Source: a virus. From it: a DNA stretch of 64,000 bases. Within the stretch, counting starts at the first letter, position 1. Every line of letters starts with the position of its first letter. The stretch covers positions 104,675 through 168,674 of IMG/VR virus record IMGVR_UViG_3300033997_000478. One strand, given 5' to 3'. This document shows, in pieces, positions 50,199 to 57,765 of this stretch. The notes beneath the pieces were generated by a model. That model had not been told where the DNA came from, made no database searches, and saw nothing but the letters and a program-made list of their open reading frames with translations. Both the position numbers and the translations under genes were made by a program.

Positions 50199-51275
50199 TT
50201 AGGAGGCTTTGTCGAGGCAGGAGTTGGCGAAGTCGGCGAGTTCGCCAAGAACCTTCAGACGGAACTGCAGGCCGGTGGAGAGGTCGCCGGAGACGCGCGA
50301 GGTCAGGCTGATCAGGCTCTTCATCGCCACCAGACTGAGCTTGTCTTCGTCGGAGTAGTCTTCATCGCGCTTGCGATCGTTCTCTTCGTCCAGACGATCG
50401 GTGACCTTGGCCAGTTCGTTGAGCAGGGTGCGAACTTCGAAGTTGAGCTTGATCTGCAGATCCTGGGTTTCCTCCAGCAGCTTCATCAGCTGGCTGATCT
50501 GACCCTTGACGGTGACCGTGCCCGTACCTGCAGCACCCAGGTTCTGCTTAAACGCATCGCTCATCATCGCCCTGGTCGGCGCTTCAGTGCCGGCGAGCAC
50601 TTCGCTGACCGAAGTCAGACCAGTGGGAGCATCGCCGCCCATCATGATCCAGGACTGGCGGGACATCAGGTACAGGTCGCAAAGGCGGGTGGTGTTGGAA
50701 ACATCCAGACCATGGACGCGTGCTTCTTCAAAGCGCTTGATCAGCTGGCCGTAACCGGCCACAGTGCGCGGCTGGAAGTGACGGGTGTCCATGCGGCTGA
50801 TCATGACCGCCGCCACGCGAAGCGGTAGGCCGGCGCCGTTGAGTTCCACATCGAAGGTGGACCGACCCTTGTGACTGTTCAGGTAGTCACGGGCCTTTTT
50901 GATCTTGCCATCGATGTTGGCGGTGACGGTACTCACCCAAGCCATGAACTGCTTGGCCAGTTCCTTGATCTTCTTCAGGATGATCGGAACCCACTTCTTC
51001 AAGAAGGCAACGATCTGATCGACTTGCGAGCTGTTGAGGTGGATCTGCACCCCCTCCATCGAGACGGTTTCACCCGTACCCAGGACCTGACCGTGGGCGT
51101 TGATCTCCTGAGCCACCTTGGGGTCCAGACGTTTGGCGCGGACCAGCCAGTCGTTGGCCTGATTGAGTTCCTCGAAGGAAACGGTCAGCTCCTCCAGAAT
51201 GGATTCGCCGGTGGCGGTATCGCCAGTTGGGCCCTGCGTAATGCGGGCATTGAAAGCGGTTTGACGGGGGCGCAT
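50199..51275 (-). CDS. Unknown, possibly virion protein, 358 aa
   Basis: ATG 51275 on the minus strand. Soluble, largely helical; no signal peptide. Contains a heptad-like C-terminal third (LMKLLEETQDLQIKLNFEVR, DRLDEENDRKRDEDYSDED). First gene of the minus-strand operon with the helicase (12-base gap). I recognise no family; internal-virion or helicase-partner roles are both possible. Confidence 0.65.
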   Translation of the reverse strand: MRPRQTAFNARITQGPTGDTATGESILEELTVSFEELNQANDWLVRAKRLDPKVAQEINAHGQVLGTGETVSMEGVQIHLNSSQVDQIVAFLKKWVPIILKKIKELAKQFMAWVSTVTANIDGKIKKARDYLNSHKGRSTFDVELNGAGLPLRVAAVMISRMDTRHFQPRTVAGYGQLIKRFEEARVHGLDVSNTTRLCDLYLMSRQSWIMMGGDAPTGLTSVSEVLAGTEAPTRAMMSDAFKQNLGAAGTGTVTVKGQISQLMKLLEETQDLQIKLNFEVRTLLNELAKVTDRLDEENDRKRDEDYSDEDKLSLVAMKSLISLTSRVSGDLSTGLQFRLKVLGELADFANSCLDKAS

Positions 51276-51345
51276 GTGAGTGTGGCCTTATGGGAATTCA
51301 GTCATAGAATCAGCCTCGGTGAAGACCAGGCAAAATCGACTTGAT

Positions 51346-51381
51346 TGAAAAAAGTTTCATCGCTATAATACAACCGTGAAG
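51346..51381 (+). promoter_or_regulatory. Recurrent promoter, copy c
   Basis: TGAAAAAAG, TTCAT (51356-51360), TATAAT (51364-51369), GTGAA (51376-51380). Closest to a consensus -10 box of the four copies. A small stem CCTAA/TTAGG (51382-51404) follows in the leader of the gene at 51440. Confidence 0.85.
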
Positions 51382-51439
51382 CCTAAGACAGATCATTGAT
51401 TAGGTGGATCTCAACCCTACCCAATTTGGAGAGCTTTCA

Positions 51440-51835
51440 ATGTACGCTAACAACACTGCCGCCACCGTCGCCATCATCAACGCCATCTTCGCCAACAACG
51501 CCATCGAGCAGGTGGAGTTCAAGCCGGAGTACCACAACGGCACTGGCTACTTCGACCCGATCGCCAAGGCAGATCTGGGTTCGGAGATCGTCAAGATGGT
51601 CGATGAGAACGGCCGCCGCATCGTGGTCATCCCCTGCCCGCGTCAGAACGTGGTGCTCAACGAGCGCTATCGTGACAACCAGGGCCAGGTGGTGATCCAC
51701 TGCCACAAGGCCGACGTGGTTGCTGGTTACGACGCCAGCCTGCGCATCAACCACACCTACAGCGGTGCGGTCGACCGCGACGACCTGACCGCCTGGCTGA
51801 ACGAGACCGCCGAGATCGTCGGCGCAGCTCACTAA
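51440..51835 (+). CDS. Unknown protein, 131 aa
   Basis: ATG 51440 after TTTGGAGAGCTTTCA; a longer frame from 51404 has no support. First gene under promoter copy c; strong GC codon bias. Soluble alpha/beta protein, no motif recognised. Confidence 0.7.
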   Translation: MYANNTAATVAIINAIFANNAIEQVEFKPEYHNGTGYFDPIAKADLGSEIVKMVDENGRRIVVIPCPRQNVVLNERYRDNQGQVVIHCHKADVVAGYDASLRINHTYSGAVDRDDLTAWLNETAEIVGAAH

Positions 51836-51853
51836 CCCGCAGGAGTCCAACTC

Positions 51854-52012
51854 ATGAGTGCTGAGAAAAAGCAGGAAGGTGAGTTGGACTCTGCTGGAGA
51901 GCAGAGCCCACCGCCGCCGGAAACCTTCTCTGAACTGGCTGGCGATGCACTCGCCGGTCTGTTCGGGCACATCTTCGAATCGTTCGTTAAGCACAAGGAC
52001 AAAGAGTCATGA
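51854..52012 (+). CDS. Small charged protein, 52 aa
   Basis: ATG 51854 after AGGAGTCCAACTC. Glu/Lys/Pro-rich start and an amphipathic C-terminal helix. Overlaps the next gene by ATGA. Confidence 0.65.
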   Translation: MSAEKKQEGELDSAGEQSPPPPETFSELAGDALAGLFGHIFESFVKHKDKES

Positions 52013-52272
52013 TCACCACCACCGTCGCCGCCAACAAGCTCGCCTACACCATGCGTACCCGCAACCTGCGCATCCTGGGCCCGGCTGAAATCCATCGCGC
52101 CGAAGAAGGTGAGATCTTCAAGACCACCTACGAAGGCTACAAGGCGTTGGCCATCCGTCAGGGCCAGGGCTACGCCTACCTGTACTACCACAAGGAAGAC
52201 AACAAGGCCTACGCCTACATCGACAGTGGCGTGGACAACACTGCCATGCAGAAGCTTGTTGCCGCCTGCTAA
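52009..52272 (+). CDS. Unknown protein, 87 aa
   Basis: ATGA overlap with the previous gene. Tyr-rich alpha/beta protein; strong codon bias. Part of the copy-c operon. Confidence 0.7.
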   Translation: MITTTVAANKLAYTMRTRNLRILGPAEIHRAEEGEIFKTTYEGYKALAIRQGQGYAYLYYHKEDNKAYAYIDSGVDNTAMQKLVAAC

Positions 52273-52314
52273 TCCGCACAACCCGCAACACCTAACCCAT
52301 TCTGGAGAGCTACA

Positions 52315-52755
52315 ATGATTGACCTTATCCATCCCTCGATGTTCGCCCGCTTCGAGCAGCTGCTGACTACCGCCAAGGTGCGTACCACCTTCGTCATGGG
52401 GCTCGACTCTCCGTCTGAGCACCTGCAGGGTCTGCGTAAGTGCGAACTGTTCTTCGACGACGAAGCTCGCGCTGACCGTGACCTGCTCGGCATGCCGACT
52501 CTGATGCTGGCTGTGGAGCACAGCCCCAACGTCGTGGTGGCTCGCCATCCGCAGTTGGGTTGGCTGGACGTGAGCAATGCCACGCCGGAGGATCTGGCCC
52601 GACTGCATAGTGGCACGTTCAACAACGAGATGTTTGGCGCCATCAAGCCGTTCACCACCGAAGAAACCAAGCCGGAGCCGGCCAAGTCGGTGGCTCCGAC
52701 CATCGGCAATGTGATCGATGTAGTCCTCGGCCGCATCTTCAATATGGCTCGCTGA
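52315..52755 (+). CDS. Unknown protein, 146 aa
   Basis: ATG 52315 after CTGGAGAGCTACA. Soluble, acidic; a short hydrophobic end (IGNVIDVVLGRIFNMAR). No motif recognised. Confidence 0.7.
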   Translation: MIDLIHPSMFARFEQLLTTAKVRTTFVMGLDSPSEHLQGLRKCELFFDDEARADRDLLGMPTLMLAVEHSPNVVVARHPQLGWLDVSNATPEDLARLHSGTFNNEMFGAIKPFTTEETKPEPAKSVAPTIGNVIDVVLGRIFNMAR

Positions 52756-52764
52756 GTCTACACA

Positions 52765-52788
52765 CAGCGCCTTGGCAACAGGGCGCTG
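52765..52788 (+). terminator. Hairpin
   Basis: CAGCGCC / GGCGCTG, 7-bp stem, 10-base loop; weak terminator without T-run. Confidence 0.5.
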
Positions 52789-52823
52789 CACTGTGGGCTT
52801 ACCCCACTTGAAGGGAGAGTGTC

Positions 52824-52937
52824 ATGATTCTCTTGCAATTGTACATCGCCGCGTTTCTGGTGTTTATCGCCTTGGCAATTTTGGGCATGATCATCAAAGC
52901 CGGCCAATCGGTAGTTGAGTACTTCCAAGCTGTTTAA
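52824..52937 (+). CDS. Single-pass membrane peptide, 37 aa
   Basis: ATG 52824 after AAGGGAGAGTGTC. Almost entirely one hydrophobic helix (residues 2-25) and a short polar tail. Family unknown. Confidence 0.65.
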   Translation: MILLQLYIAAFLVFIALAILGMIIKAGQSVVEYFQAV

Positions 52938-52954
52938 CCCGAAAGGAGAGCTGT

Positions 52955-54310
52955 ATGTTCAAGATTGGTATCATGGGGTTGAAGCCGCGTCAGAGTTCGT
53001 CGATCGATCTGACCGCCTTCCCCCATCTGTCTGTGGCGTTCTACGATGAGCGCAGCTACAGTCGTGCTGCGGTGACCAAGTTCGTAGGTAACTACGACAA
53101 GGTCATCGTACTGCAGCGCAACGTCCCCGGCCCGACGACCTCCTATGTCCCCAACGAAAAGCTGAGCATCATCACCGGCAGTGTCAGCTCGGTTGTTCGG
53201 GAGCTGGAGACGATCGAACAAGCCCAGGCTGCAAGTGATACCCCCGCACAGAAGGAAGAGAACAAGCCCAAGTTCAAGATTCCCAAGGACTGGTCGGCAC
53301 CTTCGCCGGAAGTGCTGGCTATGTCGGTGGAAGAGGAAGTTGCAAAGCCGGAACCGGAACCTGTAGCTGAAGTTGCCGCAGCTCCGGAAAAGAAGATCCA
53401 GCGTGTGGCGCTTGCCATGGATCTGCCGGAAGGGTATCGTTCGCAGTACTCTCTGCCGGAGGTGGACTGCGACGTGGTGGTCAACTTCCCCAACTCCAAC
53501 GGCGTGCAGAGTTACATGCTGCTGATGGCAGCCGAGCCGGGTGATGTGCTTCGCTTTGCCCGTCCGGCCGATACCTCGTTGACGGTCTGGCGTCAGCGGA
53601 TCAATTCGGTGCGCTGGCGTTACCAGAAGATCCACGGCAAGCTGTTGGAAGCACATTACTACCAGGACTATGTGGACCTGCAGGTGATGCGCAAGGAAGA
53701 GGTGCCGACCAACACGCTCAACGTCAAGGCTGAGGTTACCAAGGTCGAGGCTGAGCTGTTCCCCTCCGCCGATATGGGTAGCACGGTGGTTGTGGTAACC
53801 GACTCCGAGCACGGCTTCACTGCGGTGACGGCCGATGTGGCGGAGGTTCCCAACGGCATGTCTGCTGCGGAGATGGATTTCGCCGAAGAAGACGAGACTC
53901 CCGCTGAAGTACAGCAGACGACCTCGGAGCTTGATTGGGTTGTTCGGGGCAACCACCCGCCGCGTGTCAATGCAGGAGCGCACTTCACTGGGTTTGGTGA
54001 TAGTCTTTATCCGGCTGGTATGACTGCACCGGTGGAAACCTCGCCGCGTTTGAAACCGCCTGTCAACGTCGAGTCGGTCGAACTCACCCACCAGCAGTTG
54101 GTCGAGGCGGCTGAGCGGACCTTCATGGACACGACCGAACCGGCTGCTGTCGTAGAAGCACCCAGCCCGGAAGCAAAGACCGTCTCCACGGTTCCTGAAA
54201 GGCTGTTCTGGCGGAAGGTGTTCTTCCACTTCCTCAACAACGGCATGACTGCCACCCACGCTGCCAATCAGGCAGACACGGCGCTGGAACGCCATCGCAA
54301 GACGCTGTAA
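52955..54310 (+). CDS. Unknown multidomain protein, 451 aa
   Basis: ATG 52955 after AAAGGAGAGCTGT. An N-terminal 95-residue alpha/beta domain (MFKIGIMGLKPRQSSSIDLT, YDKVIVLQRN) is followed by a Glu/Pro/Ala-rich linker, a central beta-rich domain, a second acidic linker and a short C-terminal helical part (LFWRKVFFHFLNNGMTATHAA). The last part resembles a small helical domain with FLNNG, possibly a protein-interaction motif. No family recognised. Confidence 0.7.
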   Translation: MFKIGIMGLKPRQSSSIDLTAFPHLSVAFYDERSYSRAAVTKFVGNYDKVIVLQRNVPGPTTSYVPNEKLSIITGSVSSVVRELETIEQAQAASDTPAQKEENKPKFKIPKDWSAPSPEVLAMSVEEEVAKPEPEPVAEVAAAPEKKIQRVALAMDLPEGYRSQYSLPEVDCDVVVNFPNSNGVQSYMLLMAAEPGDVLRFARPADTSLTVWRQRINSVRWRYQKIHGKLLEAHYYQDYVDLQVMRKEEVPTNTLNVKAEVTKVEAELFPSADMGSTVVVVTDSEHGFTAVTADVAEVPNGMSAAEMDFAEEDETPAEVQQTTSELDWVVRGNHPPRVNAGAHFTGFGDSLYPAGMTAPVETSPRLKPPVNVESVELTHQQLVEAAERTFMDTTEPAAVVEAPSPEAKTVSTVPERLFWRKVFFHFLNNGMTATHAANQADTALERHRKTL

Positions 54311-54316
54311 TCCCCA

Positions 54317-54334
54317 GGGGCTCTTCGGAGCCCC
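54317..54334 (+). terminator. Terminator
   Basis: GGGGCTC TTCG GAGCCCC followed by TTCTCTTTTC. Confidence 0.85.
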
Positions 54335-54363
54335 TTCTCTTTTCTATCAAAGGACCGCAACTC

Positions 54364-54669
54364 ATGAATATCGACATCCTGTTCTCCACCGTCTTCTTCG
54401 CCATCACCGTCATCGGCGCTGCTGCCACCCTGTACAGCGTGACCATGGTGGTGCCGCACATGGAGCGCCGCGCTCTGAAGGCCTCCCACATCTCCGGCCT
54501 GTCCCAGCTGATCTTCGCCCTGAGTCTGCTGGCCTTGGCGGTCATGTTCAACACCCGTGGCCTGCCGATGACCTCCGGTTCGATCGTGGCGCTGGCGCTG
54601 GTTGCACTGGGTGCGGTCAACTGGCACAACGTGTACGTCCGTCGCGCCTACAACCTGGCCCTGCGCTAA
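54364..54669 (+). CDS. Three-helix membrane protein, 101 aa
   Basis: ATG 54364 after AAAGGACCGCAACTC. Hydrophobic helices at about residues 7-28, 44-60 and 69-86. Located shortly before the spanin pair; size and helix count fit class I holins, but there is no recognised family, so this is only a candidate. Confidence 0.65.
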   Translation: MNIDILFSTVFFAITVIGAAATLYSVTMVVPHMERRALKASHISGLSQLIFALSLLALAVMFNTRGLPMTSGSIVALALVALGAVNWHNVYVRRAYNLALR

Positions 54670-54679
54670 GGGGACGCTC

Positions 54680-55003
54680 ATGATGAAGTGGACCACCCAA
54701 CTGGCGACCGCCTGCCGCGAGTTCAAGCGTAAGTTGGACGCTGATTTGATGAGTATGGACCTGTGGAGGCGCAGCAGGTCGGCATGTGAAGCTGCCATGG
54801 CCTGCGACACCGCCGCCCGCCGGCTGGAGTCAAAAGGCCAGAAGGGTAGTGACAGTTGGCACATTCAGAAAGCGTTCTTCCAAGTACACGAGAACAATTT
54901 TCGCAATGTCCAACTGGCCATCACCGCCCAGAAAGAATTCCACGAACAGCACAACACCTGTTTCTGGAAAACCGCCCGTTGGTTCCGCGACTGGTTCTAC
55001 TAA
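54680..55003 (+). CDS. Unknown protein, 107 aa
   Basis: ATG 54680 after AAGGGGACGCTC. Charged helical, with Cys and aromatic residues, ending ARWFRDWFY. Between the three-helix protein and the spanins. Function unknown. Confidence 0.65.
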   Translation: MMKWTTQLATACREFKRKLDADLMSMDLWRRSRSACEAAMACDTAARRLESKGQKGSDSWHIQKAFFQVHENNFRNVQLAITAQKEFHEQHNTCFWKTARWFRDWFY

Positions 55004-55013
55004 GTAACACGCT

Positions 55014-55033
55014 CCTGCCCCTTCGGGGGCAGG
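55014..55033 (+). terminator. Terminator
   Basis: CCTGCCCC TTCG GGGGCAGG; closes the gene run before the spanins. Confidence 0.8.
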
Positions 55034-55062
55034 GGCAGATGGGGATCTCTTTCTTTTTCGGT

Positions 55063-55072
55063 ATCGTATGGT
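55063..55072 (+). promoter_or_regulatory. ATCGTATGGT motif before spanins
   Basis: Identical to 11774-11783 in front of the endolysin. It follows a TTTCTTTTTCGG stretch. Candidate shared late-lysis promoter. Confidence 0.4.
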
Positions 55073-55106
55073 AACCGCAACTATCACCTATGCCGGAGAC
55101 GGGACC

Positions 55107-55772
55107 ATGTTCCCCATCGATTGGACCAAACTGCTCAACCCCAAGAACATCGTCATGCTCGTGGTCTCCCTGCTGATGCTGGGGGCTGCGATCTACGGCG
55201 GTGTCAAGGTCTACAACTGGGTGTACGATCGAGGCGCCGCCTCCCGTGATCCCGAAGTGGCCGAAGCCCAGCGCCTGCAGAAGGAGGCGGAGGACAACTA
55301 CAAGCGCTACAAGGGCGAATACGACAACTGGGTGGCCAACACCAAGAAAGCCAACGAGCAATACATCAAGGAACAACTGGCTGATCTGGATGCCCGTCAA
55401 AAGCGCCTGACGGAGGCTGAGACCGCTGCCCGCAACAAACCCGCAACCATCCAAGAGGTTATCAAGTATGTTCCCGCTGAAGTCGACGCTGCTTATCGTC
55501 TGCCTGTTGGCCTTGTCCGCCTGTACAACGACACCCTCCAAGGACCCGCCGGCACCTATTCCGGCACTGGCCTTCCCGGAGGCTTCCAAGTCGATGCTGG
55601 AGAAGCGTCCGGCACTACGATGTCTCAATTTGGACAAGTCGCAGCTTTCAACAACACCGAGTGTGTCCTGCGTGGAAAGGTAGTCGAGGAATGGCAAGAC
55701 TGGTATTCGGTCAATAAAGCCAAGTTCGACGCACTCCAAAAGCAACAGCAAGAAACCGCACCGAAACCGTAA
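55107..55772 (+). CDS. Inner-membrane spanin (Rz-like), 221 aa
   Basis: ATG 55107 after GGAGACGGG; an earlier ATG at 55068 lacks a site. An N-terminal transmembrane helix (residues 15-34) is followed by a charged periplasmic coiled coil (EVAEAQRLQKEAEDNYKRYK) and a Gly-rich region. This is i-spanin architecture. Its gene contains the entire lipoprotein gene at 55468 in the +1 frame, the hallmark of embedded Rz/Rz1 pairs. Together they fuse inner and outer membranes in the last step of lysis. Confidence 0.85.
   Translation: MFPIDWTKLLNPKNIVMLVVSLLMLGAAIYGGVKVYNWVYDRGAASRDPEVAEAQRLQKEAEDNYKRYKGEYDNWVANTKKANEQYIKEQLADLDARQKRLTEAETAARNKPATIQEVIKYVPAEVDAAYRLPVGLVRLYNDTLQGPAGTYSGTGLPGGFQVDAGEASGTTMSQFGQVAAFNNTECVLRGKVVEEWQDWYSVNKAKFDALQKQQQETAPKP
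55468..55683 (+). CDS. Outer-membrane spanin lipoprotein (Rz1-like), 71 aa
   Basis: Embedded in the i-spanin gene in another frame. ATG 55468; signal peptide LKSTLLIVCLLALSAC with lipobox LSAC, then Pro-rich KDPPAPIPAL as in Rz1. Two further Cys. A possible ribosome binding site AAGAGG lies upstream. Confidence 0.85.
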   Translation: MFPLKSTLLIVCLLALSACTTTPSKDPPAPIPALAFPEASKSMLEKRPALRCLNLDKSQLSTTPSVSCVER

Positions 55773-55785
55773 CTGGGGAATTACG

Positions 55786-56466
55786 ATGAACAAGCAGCAA
55801 GCCAAGGCTGACGTGCAGAGCATGCACGATGAGCTCGGGGACTGGATCTACGGGTGTTCGCCGATCAAAGCGCGCAATCGCGCTGACGATTACAACAGCG
55901 ATGCCGATGAGATCGAGAAAGCTCAACCCAACAGCCCCATTGCCCAAGCACGGGCGATGCGCCTGAGGTCCAAGGCGACCTTGCTGAATCACCTCAGTGC
56001 CTGTCTGGAAGTGCTGGGCTGCGAACTGGGGGCGCCTCCGATGGAGGAGCTTCCCAAGGGCGTGATCCGCTTCCCCGGCAAGCAGAACGAAACGATCATC
56101 TTCCACGAACCGGCTGACGGGGATGTGGAGGTAGACCAAGAATCCATGGTGTCTTTCACCGATGCTGAAATGAAGGCCGGTCCGCAGCCGCGCTTCAAGA
56201 TCGGGGATGATGCTTGGATCGTGGACCAGAACCCGGATGATCCTGAGGACATCGGCTTTCTGGAGGTAGTGATCGTCGGGGTCGATCACGGTGTGGAGGA
56301 TGTACATTACCTCATCGGCCATCGCGGTGATGACGGAATCATCCGCACCAACTACGAATGCGTCTGCGCACACGAGATCCTGGGGGATCCGGATGAGTAT
56401 GATGACACCCGTCCCAAGCGTCTGAGCAAGGAACAGGTGCGCGCTCACTTGCGCGTGGTCAAGTGA
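55786..56466 (+). CDS. Unknown acidic protein, 226 aa
   Basis: ATG 55786 after CTGGGGAATTACG. Helical first third, then beta-rich acidic part with PRFKIGDDAWIVDQ. Probably transcribed with the spanins. No family recognised. Confidence 0.7.
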   Translation: MNKQQAKADVQSMHDELGDWIYGCSPIKARNRADDYNSDADEIEKAQPNSPIAQARAMRLRSKATLLNHLSACLEVLGCELGAPPMEELPKGVIRFPGKQNETIIFHEPADGDVEVDQESMVSFTDAEMKAGPQPRFKIGDDAWIVDQNPDDPEDIGFLEVVIVGVDHGVEDVHYLIGHRGDDGIIRTNYECVCAHEILGDPDEYDDTRPKRLSKEQVRAHLRVVK

Positions 56467-56473
56467 CATACAG

Positions 56474-56491
56474 GCCCCGCTTCGGCGGGGC
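56474..56491 (+). terminator. Rho-independent terminator
   Basis: GCCCCGC TTCG GCGGGGC followed by TTTTATGTC; it directly precedes promoter copy d. Confidence 0.9.
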
Positions 56492-56505
56492 TTTTATGTC
56501 GCCAA

Positions 56506-56541
56506 TGAAAAATGGTTCACCGCTATACTACTCACGTGAAC
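56506..56541 (+). promoter_or_regulatory. Recurrent promoter, copy d
   Basis: TGAAAAATGG, TTCAC (56516-56520), TATACT (56524-56529), GTGAA (56536-56540). 15 bases after a strong terminator, so this is a true transcription restart. The gene at 56562 follows. Confidence 0.85.
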
Positions 56542-56561
56542 CTCAACCAAGGAAGTCTGCA

Positions 56562-56993
56562 ATGAAAGTCGATGTCGAATACATGCTGGATGAAGACGGC
56601 CATCAGCTCACCATCCATTTCCCCGGCCAGCAGCCATATTACCTGACCTACGACCTCGCCCCTGATGGCACCGTCTGTCAGGTGCATCTGAAAGAGATCA
56701 GCTGGGCCAAGCTGGGGATCACCGACGACGTCCCCGGTCTGTTGCTCTCCCTGCACGTGCTGTCGCAGTTGCTGGAAGACGAATACGGCCCGACGATGTT
56801 TATCATCGACCCGGCCTACTTGAACGAACACCACTTCCCCAACTTCATCACCTCCCTCTCCAAGGTGGTGGAACAGGTGGGTTCTGACGTGGGGCCGCGT
56901 CTGATCGTCAAGGCCGAGGCTATCGCCAAGTGCTGGCACGATGTCTTCGGCGATGAGCCGGTGATCATCAATTCGGAGAAGGACCCGACATGA
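56562..56993 (+). CDS. Unknown protein, 143 aa
   Basis: ATG 56562 after AAGGAAGTCTGC; the longer frame from 56463 crosses the terminator. Soluble alpha/beta protein, sole intact gene under promoter copy d. No motif recognised. Confidence 0.75.
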   Translation: MKVDVEYMLDEDGHQLTIHFPGQQPYYLTYDLAPDGTVCQVHLKEISWAKLGITDDVPGLLLSLHVLSQLLEDEYGPTMFIIDPAYLNEHHFPNFITSLSKVVEQVGSDVGPRLIVKAEAIAKCWHDVFGDEPVIINSEKDPT

Positions 56994-57087
56994 AGTTCAC
57001 CACCAGCTGAAGGGCAGGCTCTTCAGGACCGGCTTCAATATTGCGCGGATCGCGGAATTTGATTACAAGTCCGAAGACGAAGAGTAA
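56990..57087 (+). pseudogene. Frameshifted small ORF
   Basis: An ATGA-coupled start reads MKFTTS then stops at 57008. In the -1 frame the sequence continues with sensible residues (HQLKGRLFRTGFNIARIAEF...) to TAA 57085, just before a terminator. Either a broken ~31-codon gene, a sequencing indel, or a programmed shift. Confidence 0.45.
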
Positions 57088-57099
57088 TCGGCAGCATAA

Positions 57100-57125
57100 G
57101 AGAGGCTCCCTTCGGGGAGCCTCTC
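57100..57125. terminator. Bidirectional terminator
   Basis: GAGAGGCTCCC TTCG GGGAGCCTCTC with GCATAA before it and a TTGGTTTTTTCTTTT run after it, between convergent genes. Confidence 0.92.
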
Positions 57126-57150
57126 AGGGATCTTGGTTTTTTCTTTTACC

Positions 57151-57399
57151 TTAGTAGCGGCGCGGGCCCTTAGTGGGTTTTGCTGCCAGCTTATCGTAAG
57201 GATAATCTTCCAGGAACCTATCCAACTTCAACATCGTCTCAAAACTGCCCAGCGTGACACCCGTGCGCTTCTTCTTGAGCCTGAAGGGATGGTCACTGCC
57301 TTTTACGATCACTACTTCGATCAGCGCTTTCTTTTTCTTAAGCATTCGCAGCTGTTCGGTGGCGGTAAGCACAGGAATGCGTTCGACGGTTTCGGACAT
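57151..57399 (-). CDS. Small basic protein, 82 aa
   Basis: ATG 57399 on the minus strand. Lys-rich (LKKKKALIEVVIVKG, LKKKRTG), ends KPTKGPRRY. Basic character suggests nucleic-acid binding. Family unknown; lone minus-strand gene beside the tRNA cluster. Confidence 0.7.
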   Translation of the reverse strand: MSETVERIPVLTATEQLRMLKKKKALIEVVIVKGSDHPFRLKKKRTGVTLGSFETMLKLDRFLEDYPYDKLAAKPTKGPRRY

Positions 57400-57447
57400 G
57401 GCACGTGGACTCCAGGGGAAAGGGTTGCGGTTAGTAGATCTTGCCTA

Positions 57448-57489
57448 CACAGGATTACGTAAATTTTCACGCATGGATAACATCCTGTG
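57448..57489. promoter_or_regulatory. Inverted repeat upstream of tRNA cluster
   Basis: CACAGGAT (57448-57455) and ATCCTGTG (57482-57489) flank TTTTCACGCATGGATAAC, which holds a possible -10 (GATAAC). The 340 bases from 57400 to 57735 contain no credible gene; they also hold the palindrome GGCCTTTTAAGGCC near 57545. Probably the promoter and leader of the tRNA cluster. Confidence 0.45.
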
Positions 57490-57735
57490 GTAGAAGCCCG
57501 CTTAAGTCCTGACTTGCCGTCTTTTACCCCTCGTCCCCCTAAGTGGCCTTTTAAGGCCGATCGCCCCTTCCTTGGCGAACCCTCTTACTTGGTGCGGGAC
57601 GAGTCCTATTCAAATGACTTCTTAAATCGTGGAAGATTGCAGCTCTTTTCAGAGCGCGATCATCGGTGCGTCTGGCAAATCCGGCACCGGCTGGCCCACT
57701 ACCGTTCCAGGGGACGGGGAAGTCGCCTTTTCTGC

Positions 57736-57762
57736 GGACATGTAGCTCAGTTGGTTAGAGAG
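57736..57762 (+). pseudogene. 5' fragment of a tRNA gene
   Basis: GGACATG-TA-GCTC-AGTTGGTTA-GAG matches acceptor strand, TA8-9 and D-arm of a tRNA, then stops being tRNA-like; the HNH gene begins 4 bases later. No matching anticodon, T-arm or 3' acceptor (CATGTCC) is found after the HNH gene. Confidence 0.6.
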
Positions 57763-57765
57763 AAC

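Noticed and set aside
57487-57765. N-terminal extension of the HNH gene upstream of 57766
   Set aside because: It would run through the tRNA fragment and an AT-rich leader and has no ribosome binding site.
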